Positions 13,823 to 21,157 of a DNA stretch of 28,208 nucleotides are shown in pieces. Source of the DNA: Frankiales bacterium (GTDB taxonomy: Bacteria; Actinomycetota; Actinomycetes; Mycobacteriales; SCTD01); contig JAOPWK010000252.1 of NCBI GenBank assembly GCA_025965735.1, positions 1-28,208 of the forward strand, in the 5' to 3' direction. The position numbers were made by a program, and so were the translations under genes. The notes beneath the pieces are model-generated. The model was not told the DNA's origin. It made no database searches and saw nothing but the letters and a program-made list of their open reading frames with translations. Numbering within the stretch: the stretch's first letter is position 1; every line of letters begins with the position of its first letter.

Positions 13823-15931
13823 CTGAGCGAGGCCGAGCTCGACGCCCTGCTGGAGGAGCGGCAGCACTACGTCGCGGCGCTGGACGCGCTGAACGTCGGC
13901 CTGCTCGTCATCGACGACGCGCTGCGGGTGCTCGTCAGCAACCGGGCGGTGCGCGAGGTGCTCGGCATCGAGCCCGGGCAGGTGAGCAACCGCTTCCTGG
14001 GCGATGCCGGCTGGGAGGTGCTGCAGGGCGACGGGTCGCCGTGGCCCGACGCCGACTGGCCGATCCACCAGGCGGTGCGCACCGGCGTCCCCGTCACCGA
14101 CGTGCGCATGGGCCTGCGCCGCGGGGCCGTGACGCGGTGGCTGAAGGTGGCCGCGCGGCCGCTGCGGCGACCGGGTGACGACAAGCCCTACGCCGCCCTG
14201 GCCACGTTCACCGACGTCACCGAGCGGCTGGCCGCGCAGGTGGCGCTGCAGGAGAGCGAGGCGCACTTCCGCCTGCTCGCCGAGAACAGCACCGACGTCA
14301 TCACCCGGCACCTCGCTGACGGCACCTGCCTGTACGCCTCCCCGGCGCTGCGGGACATGCTCGGCCGGGAGCCCCAGGAGCTCGAGGGGCAGCAGGCGAC
14401 GGAGTTCGTCCACGTCGAGGACCGGGCGCGGCTGATCAGCGCGCTGGTCGCGCTGCTGCGGTCGGGGGAGGTGTCGACCGTCCGGTACCGGATGGCGCAC
14501 CGCGACGGCCGGTGGGTCTGGGTCGAGACGGTGATGCGGCCGGTGCGGGCCGAGGGGCGGGTCCTCGAGCTGCAGTCCTCCACCCGCGACGTGACCGCGC
14601 GCATGGAGTCCGAGCAGCGGCTGGCGCGGCTCGCGCTCGGCGACCCGCTGACCGGCCTGGCCAACCGGGCGGCGCTGCTGCAGCACCTGGAGGACCTGCT
14701 CGACGCGGGGCAGCCGCTCGCGCTGCTGTTCCTGGACCTGGACCGCTTCAAGGTCGTGAACGACTCGCTCGGACACAGCGCCGGCGACGAGCTGTTGCGC
14801 ACGGTGGCCGGGCGGCTGGCGGGCACCTGCCGCGACGGCGACGTGGTGGCGCGGCTCGGCGGCGACGAGTTCGTCGTCGTGGCAGCCGGTCTGGCCGAGG
14901 AGGGCGCGGTCCAGCTGGCGGAGCGGGTGCAGACGGTCCTGGGCGCACCGGTGGAGGTCTCCGGCCACGAGCTCGTCGTCAGCGCGAGCGTCGGCATCGT
15001 GGTGCACGACGGCGGCGCCACCGACGAGCGCGACGCCGAGGCCCTGCTGCGCGACGCCGACGTCTCGATGTACCGCGCCAAGGCCAAGGGCCGCGCTCGC
15101 GCCGTCGTGTGGAGCGAGGCGACGGGGCAGGCGCCGGTCGAACGGCTGACCGTCGAGCAGGAGCTGCGCAGCGCCCTCGAGTGCGGCGAGATCACCGTGC
15201 ATTACCAGCCGCAGGTCGAGCTCTCCTCCGGCCGTGTCGTCGGCGTCGAGGCGCTCGCCCGGTGGACGCACCCGCGGCGCGGACTGCTCGCCCCGGCGTC
15301 CTTCCTCGACGTCGCGGACGACACCGGGCTCATCGTCGAGCTCGGCCGCCAGGTGCTGCACACGGCGGCGCGGCAGGTGGCGCAGTGGCGTGGACTACCT
15401 GGCTGCGAGGAGCTCGCGCTGTCGGTCAACCTCAGCAGCCGCGAGCTGCTCGACCCGGGGCAGCTCGAGGTGGCGCTGGACGTGCTGCGGGAGACCGGGT
15501 TGCCGGCCGGCGCGCTCACGCTGGAGGTTCTCGAGAGCGTGCTGCTCGACGCGGAGGGGGCGGTGCTGCGGGCCCTCGCCTCGTACGTCGAGCACGGGGT
15601 GCGCCTGGCGCTGGACGACTTCGGCACCGGGTCGTCGTCGCTGCTGCACCTGCGCCGCGTGCCGGTCGCCTCGGTCAAGATCGACCGCGCGTTCGTGCTC
15701 GGGCTCGGGCGCGACCGGCAGGACGAGGCGATCGTGCGCGCGCTGTGCTCGCTGACCGGCGACCTCGGCATGTCCTGCATCGCCGAGGGCGTCGAGGAGG
15801 ACGAGCAGCGCGACTGGCTGGTGGCCCAGGGCGTGCTCGTCGCGCAGGGCTACCTGCTGCACCGGCCGCTGCCTGCGGCGGCTCTCGAGGCGCTGCTCCG
15901 GGCGGACGTTCCGAGGGCGGTCCGTGGGTAG
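13823..15931 (+). CDS. PAS-PAS-GGDEF-EAL bifunctional cyclic-di-GMP protein
   Basis: This protein of about 702 residues can both make and degrade cyclic di-GMP by motif. Two PAS domains (about residues 15-135 and 145-260) precede the GGDEF domain (about 270-430). That domain has LDLDRFKVVNDSLGHSAGDELL, a canonical GGDEF (346-350) and an inhibitory I-site RDGD (337-340) five residues before it. The EAL domain (about 445-690) keeps EALARW (476-481), SVNLSS, LEVLES, DDFGTGSSSL, VKIDR and AEGVE, so catalysis is plausible. No membrane helix or signal peptide is seen; the protein is cytoplasmic. The start is unusual. The best fit is CTG 13823, with GCGAGGG five bases upstream and directly after the thyX stop. 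The only in-frame ATG/GTG/TTG nearby is TTG 13733, well inside thyX. Confidence 0.9.
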   Translation: MSEAELDALLEERQHYVAALDALNVGLLVIDDALRVLVSNRAVREVLGIEPGQVSNRFLGDAGWEVLQGDGSPWPDADWPIHQAVRTGVPVTDVRMGLRRGAVTRWLKVAARPLRRPGDDKPYAALATFTDVTERLAAQVALQESEAHFRLLAENSTDVITRHLADGTCLYASPALRDMLGREPQELEGQQATEFVHVEDRARLISALVALLRSGEVSTVRYRMAHRDGRWVWVETVMRPVRAEGRVLELQSSTRDVTARMESEQRLARLALGDPLTGLANRAALLQHLEDLLDAGQPLALLFLDLDRFKVVNDSLGHSAGDELLRTVAGRLAGTCRDGDVVARLGGDEFVVVAAGLAEEGAVQLAERVQTVLGAPVEVSGHELVVSASVGIVVHDGGATDERDAEALLRDADVSMYRAKAKGRARAVVWSEATGQAPVERLTVEQELRSALECGEITVHYQPQVELSSGRVVGVEALARWTHPRRGLLAPASFLDVADDTGLIVELGRQVLHTAARQVAQWRGLPGCEELALSVNLSSRELLDPGQLEVALDVLRETGLPAGALTLEVLESVLLDAEGAVLRALASYVEHGVRLALDDFGTGSSSLLHLRRVPVASVKIDRAFVLGLGRDRQDEAIVRALCSLTGDLGMSCIAEGVEEDEQRDWLVAQGVLVAQGYLLHRPLPAAALEALLRADVPRAVRG

Positions 15932-15934
15932 CCT
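15929..15934 (+). promoter_or_regulatory. -10 hexamer TAGCCT for leaderless dapA
   Basis: TAGCCT, which contains the TAG stop of the GGDEF-EAL gene, is followed by seven bases and ATG 15942. This supports that ATG and a promoter inside the end of the upstream gene. No clear -35 is visible. Confidence 0.45.
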
Positions 15935-15941
15935 GGGCGCC

Positions 15942-16844
15942 ATGACGCCGCCGCCCGCACCCTTCGGCCGGGTGCTCACCGCGATGGTCACGCCCTTCGC
16001 CGCGGACGGAGCCCTGGACCTCGACGGCGCCCAGGTCCTGGCCCGCCACCTGGCCGACAGCGGCAACGACGGGCTCGTGCTGAACGGCACGACCGGTGAG
16101 GCGCCGACGACGCGCGCCAAGGAGAAGGTCGACCTCATCCGGGCGGTGGTCGAGGCCGTGGGCGACCGCTGCAGCATCGTCGCCGGCGTCGGCTCCAACG
16201 ACACTGCCCACTCGGTGTCCATGGCCCGCGAGGCGCAGGCCGCCGGCGCGGACGGCGTGCTGGTCGTGACGCCGTACTACAACAAGCCACCGCAGGCGGG
16301 TGTCCTCGCGCACGTGCAGGCCGTCGCGGACGCCGCTGACCTGCCGGTGATGCTCTACGACATCCCCGGCCGCTCCGCGATCGCCATGGAGACCGAGACG
16401 ATCGTGCGGCTCGCCGAGCACCCCCGGATCGTCGCGATGAAGGACGCCAAGCTCGACCTGGAGGCGACCTCGTGGGTGCTGCAGCGCACCGACCTCGCCT
16501 ACTACTCCGGCCAGGACGCCTACACGCTCCCGATCCTGTCGATCGGCGGCGTGGGTGTCGTCGGCACGAGCACCGCCTTCACCGCCGCGGGCACCTCCGC
16601 GATGTGCGCCGCCTACCTGGCCGGTGACGTCGAGGGCGCCCGCGAGCACCACCGCCGGCTGCTGCCCGCGTTCACCGGCATCTTCCGCGCGCAGGGCACC
16701 ATCCTGGTGAAGGCCGGGCTGCGTGAGCTCGGCCTGCCGGCCGGCCCGGTCCGCCTGCCGCTCGTCGACGCGACGCCGGAGCAGGTCGCGGTGCTGCGCG
16801 ACGACCTGGCGCTGGCCGGCCTGCCGCTGGAGCGGGCTGCATGA
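15942..16844 (+). CDS. dapA: 4-hydroxy-tetrahydrodipicolinate synthase
   Basis: This 300-residue class I aldolase-type enzyme condenses pyruvate with aspartate semialdehyde, the first committed step to diaminopimelate and lysine. The Schiff-base lysine is Lys167 in RIVAMKDAK. The pyruvate/active-site motif is NGTTGEAPTT. The tyrosines are in VVTPYYNKPP, and MLYDIPGRSAI is the conserved strand before the lysine. The length and pattern follow mycobacterial DapA. ATG 15942 is chosen because TAGCCT lies seven bases upstream and the extension from GTG 15924 overlaps the upstream gene and adds only six residues. The stop overlaps the RNase J start as ATGA, the usual dapA-rnj coupling in actinomycetes. 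Confidence 0.95.
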   Translation: MTPPPAPFGRVLTAMVTPFAADGALDLDGAQVLARHLADSGNDGLVLNGTTGEAPTTRAKEKVDLIRAVVEAVGDRCSIVAGVGSNDTAHSVSMAREAQAAGADGVLVVTPYYNKPPQAGVLAHVQAVADAADLPVMLYDIPGRSAIAMETETIVRLAEHPRIVAMKDAKLDLEATSWVLQRTDLAYYSGQDAYTLPILSIGGVGVVGTSTAFTAAGTSAMCAAYLAGDVEGAREHHRRLLPAFTGIFRAQGTILVKAGLRELGLPAGPVRLPLVDATPEQVAVLRDDLALAGLPLERAA

Positions 16845-18529
16845 GCCACCCGCACCCCCAGCTCAGCGCACCGCCCGCGCTCGCCGACGGCGCGCTGCGG
16901 GTCGTGGCCCTCGGCGGCCTCGGCGAGATCGGCCGCAACATGACGGTCTTCGAGATCGCCGGCCGGCTGCTGATCGTCGACTGCGGGGTGCTGTTCCCCG
17001 AGGTCGACCAGCCCGGCATCGACCTGATCCTCCCGGACTTCAGCTACATCCGGGACCGGCTCGCCGACGTCGAGGCCGTCGTGCTGACGCACGGCCACGA
17101 GGACCACCTCGGCGCGGTGCCGTACCTCCTGCGCGAGCGCCGCGACATCCCGCTCCTGGGCAGCCGCTTCACCCTGGCGCTGCTGGCCGCCAAGCTCCGC
17201 GAGCACCGCATCGAGCCGGTCCTGCGACCCGTCGCCGAGGAGCAGACCGCGCAGCTCGGGCCGTTCTCGCTCGAGTTCTTCGCGGTCAACCACTCGATCC
17301 CGGACGCGCTCGCCGTCGCCATCAAGACCGAGGCCGGCGTGGTCCTGCACACCGGCGACTTCAAGATGGACCAGCTGCCGCTGGACGGCCGGCTCACCGA
17401 TCTCGGCGGCTTCGCCCGGCTCGGCCGCGACGGCATCGACCTGCTGCTGTCGGACTCCACCAACGCCGAGGTCCCCGGCTTCGTCACCCCCGAGCGCGAG
17501 ATCGGCCCGGTCGTCCACGAGGTGATGCGGGCGTCGGCGGGGCGCGTGATCGTCGCCTGCTTCGCCTCGCACGTGCACCGCGTGCAGCAGGTGCTGGACG
17601 CCGCGCACGCGCACGGCCGCTCGGTGGCGTTCGTCGGCCGCTCGATGGTGCGCAACATGGGCGTCGCGCGCGACCTCGGCTTCCTGCACGTGCCCGACGG
17701 CCTGATGATCGACATGAAGGACGTCGAGCACCTGCCCGCCTCCAAGGTCGTGCTCGTGTCGACCGGGTCGCAGGGCGAGCCGCTGTCCGCGCTGTCCCGC
17801 ATGGCGAACCGCTCACACCACCAGATCCGCATCGAGGCCGAGGACACCGTCGTGCTCGCCTCCTCGCTGATCCCCGGCAACGAGAACGCCGTCTACCGGG
17901 TCATCAACGGGCTGTCCCGCTGGGGCGCGCGCGTCGTGCACAAGGACGTCGCGAAGGTGCACGTCTCAGGCCACGCCCCTGCCGGCGAGCTGCTCTACCT
18001 GCTCAACGCCACCAAGCCCAGCAACCTGATGCCGGTGCACGGCGAGTGGCGCCACCTGCGTGCGCACGCCGAGCTGGCCCGCCTGACCGGCGTCCCGGAC
18101 GAGCGGATCGTGCTGGCGGAGGACGGCGTCGTGGTCGACCTGGTCGACGGCAAGGCCTCCATCGTCGGCGCCGTGCCGTGCGGCTACGTCTTCGTGGACG
18201 GGCTCGAGGTCGGCGACGTCGGCGAGACCACGCTCAAGGACCGGCGCATCCTCGGCGACGAGGGCTTCATCTCCATCACCCTCGCGGTGGACAGCGTCAC
18301 CGGGAAGATCGCCGGGGGGCCGGACATCAGCGCGCGCGGCTTCACCGACGACCGGGCCGCCTTCGCGCCGGTGCGCGCGCTGATCGAGGAGGAGCTGGAC
18401 CGCTCCGCCCGCGAGGGCGTTGCCGACGCGCACACCATCGCGCAGAACGTCCGCCGGATCGTCGGGCGCTGGGTGAGCGACACCTACCGCCGCCGCCCGA
18501 TGATCGTCCCCGTGGTCATCGAGGTCTGA
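16841..18529 (+). CDS. rnj: Ribonuclease J
   Basis: This 562-residue metallo-beta-lactamase/beta-CASP ribonuclease has 5'-3' exonuclease and endonuclease activity in RNA maturation and decay. The zinc-binding motif HGHEDHLGAVP lies at about residues 84-94. Before it come VVALGGLGEIGRNMTVFEI and DCGVLFPE. Further motifs are HTGDFKMDQ, LLSDSTNAEVPG, VSTGSQGEPLSALSRMA, VHVSGHA and LMPVHGEWRHL. The C-terminal ~100 residues (from about 455) are the usual RNase J C-terminal domain. The ATG overlaps the dapA stop (ATGA), so the two are translationally coupled. A 73-base near-palindrome begins 14 bases after the stop and may terminate or stabilise this transcript. Confidence 0.96.
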   Translation: MSHPHPQLSAPPALADGALRVVALGGLGEIGRNMTVFEIAGRLLIVDCGVLFPEVDQPGIDLILPDFSYIRDRLADVEAVVLTHGHEDHLGAVPYLLRERRDIPLLGSRFTLALLAAKLREHRIEPVLRPVAEEQTAQLGPFSLEFFAVNHSIPDALAVAIKTEAGVVLHTGDFKMDQLPLDGRLTDLGGFARLGRDGIDLLLSDSTNAEVPGFVTPEREIGPVVHEVMRASAGRVIVACFASHVHRVQQVLDAAHAHGRSVAFVGRSMVRNMGVARDLGFLHVPDGLMIDMKDVEHLPASKVVLVSTGSQGEPLSALSRMANRSHHQIRIEAEDTVVLASSLIPGNENAVYRVINGLSRWGARVVHKDVAKVHVSGHAPAGELLYLLNATKPSNLMPVHGEWRHLRAHAELARLTGVPDERIVLAEDGVVVDLVDGKASIVGAVPCGYVFVDGLEVGDVGETTLKDRRILGDEGFISITLAVDSVTGKIAGGPDISARGFTDDRAAFAPVRALIEEELDRSAREGVADAHTIAQNVRRIVGRWVSDTYRRRPMIVPVVIEV

Positions 18530-18543
18530 GCGCGCCACCCTCG

Positions 18544-18616
18544 GTGATCCACAGAAGGATCGGTCCCGTAGGAGCTCCTCCGGCGTGCTGAGCGCACCGA
18601 TGCTTCTGTGGATCAC
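18544..18616. repeat. 73-base near-palindrome between rnj and ftsK
   Basis: The arms GTGATCCACAGAAG (18544-18557) and CTTCTGTGGATCAC (18603-18616) are exact reverse complements. After one G-G mismatch, ATCGGT/ACCGAT adds six more pairs. The loop contains a smaller GGAG-CTC-CTCC hairpin (18571-18581). As RNA it would be a long stem downstream of rnj without a U-tract. As DNA each arm contains TGATCCACA, one base from the DnaA-box consensus TTATCCACA. It could be a terminator, a protein-binding palindrome or a dispersed palindromic repeat. Confidence 0.8.
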
Positions 18617-18655
18617 GTACGGGCGTCCGTGACCCACCTCGGCGTGTCACCTCGT

Positions 18656-18673
18656 GTGACGGCTGTGACGGCT
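18656..18673 (+). repeat. GTGACGGCT tandem repeat upstream of ftsK
   Basis: GTGACGGCT occurs twice in tandem. GTGAC also occurs at 18629-18633, and its inverse GTCAC at 18646-18650, giving GTCAC-N5-GTGAC. The cluster overlaps the expected -35 region of ftsK and may be an operator. Confidence 0.5.
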
Positions 18674-18685
18674 GGTACTGGGCGG

Positions 18686-18691
18686 TAGCGT
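18686..18691 (+). promoter_or_regulatory. -10 hexamer TAGCGT for leaderless ftsK
   Basis: TAGCGT is followed by six bases and ATG 18698. GTGACG (18665-18670) upstream at 15 bases is a possible -35. The same hexamer and spacing occur before the ycaQ-like gene. Confidence 0.5.
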
Positions 18692-18697
18692 CCCGCC

Positions 18698-21157
18698 ATG
18701 GCCAGCCGGACGTCCACGCAGACCCGCCCGCGCAGCGGCAGCAGCGCGCGCCCTGCTGCCAAGAAGCCGTCCGCGCCCAAGCAGCGCAGCAAGCCCGCCA
18801 CCAGCACCCGACGCGCTCCCGCTCCGAAGAAGCCGTCCGCCCTCGGCGCCCTGGTGCGCGGCATCGGCCTGCTGCTCCGCGCCGTCGTACGCGCCGTCGT
18901 CGGCCTGCTCAAGGTCAGCGCGCAGGCGCTCGGCAGCGCCAGCCGCGCTGCCGGCAGCGGCGCCCGCGACATCGACCCGGCGCACCGGCGCGACGGCCTC
19001 GGCCTGCTCCTGCTCGCCCTCGCCCTCGTCGCCGCGGGCGGTGCCTGGTGGCACGCCGGCGGCGCAGGCGCCAAGGTCGACGAGTTGCTCACCGCCGTGC
19101 TCGGCAAGGGGGCGCTGCTCCTGCCGGTGCTGCTCGCGTACGGCGCCTGGCGCGTCCTGCGCCACCCCGACGGCAAGGGCGGCCGCGGGCGGCTCGTCGT
19201 CGGCTGGCTCGCGCTGAGCCTCGGCGCGCTCGGCGTGCTGCACGTGGTGAAGGGTGACGCGCCCGGGGACGAGAAGGGCGGCCTGGTCGGCTTCCTGCTC
19301 GGCAGCCCGCTCGAGCAGGGCCTCACCGCCTGGCTCGCCGTCCCGGTGCTGGTCCTGCTGGCCCTCTTCGGTCTGCTCGTCGTCACGGCGACGCCGATGC
19401 ACCAAGTGCCTGACGGGCTGAGGGCGCTGCGCGACAAGGTGCTGCGCCGCACGCCGGTCGAGGAGGTGCCCTCGGCGGACGCGCCCGAGCCGCTGGAGCC
19501 GCTGCGCCGCAGGAGCCCCCGCCGTCGGGTCGGCGCTCTCGCCCAGCAGGACACCCCCGAGGACGCCTCACCCGTCGTCGTGGAGCCGGTCGCCCTCGCG
19601 CCCGACCCCGAGCCGGAGCCCAAGCCGTTCGTCCCGCTGCCCAAGACCGTCGAGCAGCTGCAGCTCACTCCCGAGGAGGGCGGCTACCAGCTGCCGCCGC
19701 CGGACCTGCTCGCCGCCGGCACGCCGCCCAAGAAGCGCAGCGCCGCCAACGACGAGGTCATCCAGGCGCTGACCGGCGTGCTCGAGGACTTCCAGGTCGA
19801 CGCCACCGTCACCGACTTCAGCCGCGGCCCCACGGTCACCCGCTACGAGGTGGAGCTCGGTCCGGCCGTGAAGGTCGAGCGGATCATCCAGCTGTCGCGC
19901 AACATCGCGTACGCCGTGAAGTCCCCGGACGTGCGGATCCTGTCGCCGATCCCCGGCAAGAGCGCCGTCGGCATCGAGATCCCGAACACCGACCGCGAGA
20001 CCGTCAGCCTCGGCGACATCCTGCGCAGCAGCGTCGCCACCAACGACCACCACCCGATGCTCGTCGCGCTCGGCAAGGACATCGAGGGCGGCTACGTCTG
20101 CGCGAACATCGCCAAGACGCCGCACATCCTCATCGCCGGGGCGACCGGCGCCGGCAAGTCCGTCTGCATCAACTCGCTGCTCGTCAGCGTCCTGACGCGG
20201 GCCACGCCGGACGAGGTCCGCATGGTGCTCATCGACCCCAAGCGGGTCGAGATGACGGCGTACGAGGGGATCCCGCACCTCATCACGCCGATCATCACGA
20301 ACCCCAAGAAGGCCGCCGAGGCGCTGCAGTGGGTCGTCCGCGAGATGGACATGCGGTACGACGACCTCGCCGCCAGCGGGTTCCGCCACGTGGACGACTT
20401 CAACAAGGCCGTGCGCGCCGGTGAGCTCGCCGCCCCGCCCGGCAGCGAGCGGATCTACAAGCCGTACCCGTACCTCATGGTGATCATCGACGAGCTCGCC
20501 GACCTGATGATGGTCGCGCCGCGCGACGTCGAGGACTCGATCGTCCGCATCACGCAGCTGGCCCGCGCCGCCGGCATCCACCTCGTGATCGCGACCCAGC
20601 GGCCGAGCGTGGACGTCGTGACCGGCCTCATCAAGGCCAACGTCCCGAGCCGGCTGGCCTTCGCCACCAGCAGCGGCACCGACTCCAAGGTCATCCTCGA
20701 CCAGCCCGGCGCGGAGAAGCTGATCGGCAAGGGCGACAGCCTGTTCCTGCCGATGGGCGCCAGCAAGCCGATGCGCATCCAGGGCGCGCTGGTCACCGAC
20801 GCCGAGGTCGCGGCGGTCGTCAAGCACTGCAAGGAGCAGCGCCAGCCGGCCTTCCGCGAGGACGTCGTGGCGGCGCCGGCCAAGGACCGCGAGGTGGACG
20901 AGGAGATCGGCGACGACCTGGACGTGCTGTGCCAGGCCGTGGAGCTCGTGGTGACCACGCAGTTCGGGAGCACGAGCATGCTGCAGCGCAAGCTGCGCGT
21001 CGGCTTCGCCAAGGCCGGTCGCCTCATGGACCTCATGGAGAGCCGCGGCATCGTCGGGCCGTCCGAGGGCAGCAAGGCGCGCGACGTGCTGATCCGTCCG
21101 GAGGAGCTGGAGAACGTGCTCGTGGTCCTCAAGGGCGGGGAGCCGGTCGAGTTCTAG
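18698..21157 (+). CDS. ftsK: DNA translocase FtsK/SpoIIIE
   Basis: This 819-residue septal DNA pump clears chromosome ends through the closing division septum. The N-terminus is a Lys/Arg/Pro/Ala-rich cytoplasmic region (1-45), followed by several transmembrane helices (about 100-235). A short linker leads to the alpha and beta motor domains from about residue 300. Walker A is GATGAGKSVCIN (about 482-493) and Walker B is LMVIIDELADLMM. The block ATQRPSVDVVTGLIKANVPS is the usual FtsK stretch. The C-terminal gamma winged helix (about 745-815) has TTQFGSTSMLQRKLRVGFAK, which reads KOPS-like DNA signals. ATG 18698 is supported by TAGCGT six bases upstream, so the message is probably leaderless. 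The TAG stop shares CTAG (21154-21157) with the convergent GGDEF-EAL gene. Confidence 0.95.
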   Translation: MASRTSTQTRPRSGSSARPAAKKPSAPKQRSKPATSTRRAPAPKKPSALGALVRGIGLLLRAVVRAVVGLLKVSAQALGSASRAAGSGARDIDPAHRRDGLGLLLLALALVAAGGAWWHAGGAGAKVDELLTAVLGKGALLLPVLLAYGAWRVLRHPDGKGGRGRLVVGWLALSLGALGVLHVVKGDAPGDEKGGLVGFLLGSPLEQGLTAWLAVPVLVLLALFGLLVVTATPMHQVPDGLRALRDKVLRRTPVEEVPSADAPEPLEPLRRRSPRRRVGALAQQDTPEDASPVVVEPVALAPDPEPEPKPFVPLPKTVEQLQLTPEEGGYQLPPPDLLAAGTPPKKRSAANDEVIQALTGVLEDFQVDATVTDFSRGPTVTRYEVELGPAVKVERIIQLSRNIAYAVKSPDVRILSPIPGKSAVGIEIPNTDRETVSLGDILRSSVATNDHHPMLVALGKDIEGGYVCANIAKTPHILIAGATGAGKSVCINSLLVSVLTRATPDEVRMVLIDPKRVEMTAYEGIPHLITPIITNPKKAAEALQWVVREMDMRYDDLAASGFRHVDDFNKAVRAGELAAPPGSERIYKPYPYLMVIIDELADLMMVAPRDVEDSIVRITQLARAAGIHLVIATQRPSVDVVTGLIKANVPSRLAFATSSGTDSKVILDQPGAEKLIGKGDSLFLPMGASKPMRIQGALVTDAEVAAVVKHCKEQRQPAFREDVVAAPAKDREVDEEIGDDLDVLCQAVELVVTTQFGSTSMLQRKLRVGFAKAGRLMDLMESRGIVGPSEGSKARDVLIRPEELENVLVVLKGGEPVEF

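Noticed and set aside
18544..18616. Reading the palindrome as a replication origin
   Set aside because: Only two imperfect DnaA-box-like sequences are present, there is no AT-rich unwinding region, and dnaA/dnaN are absent. It is kept only as an unexplained palindrome.
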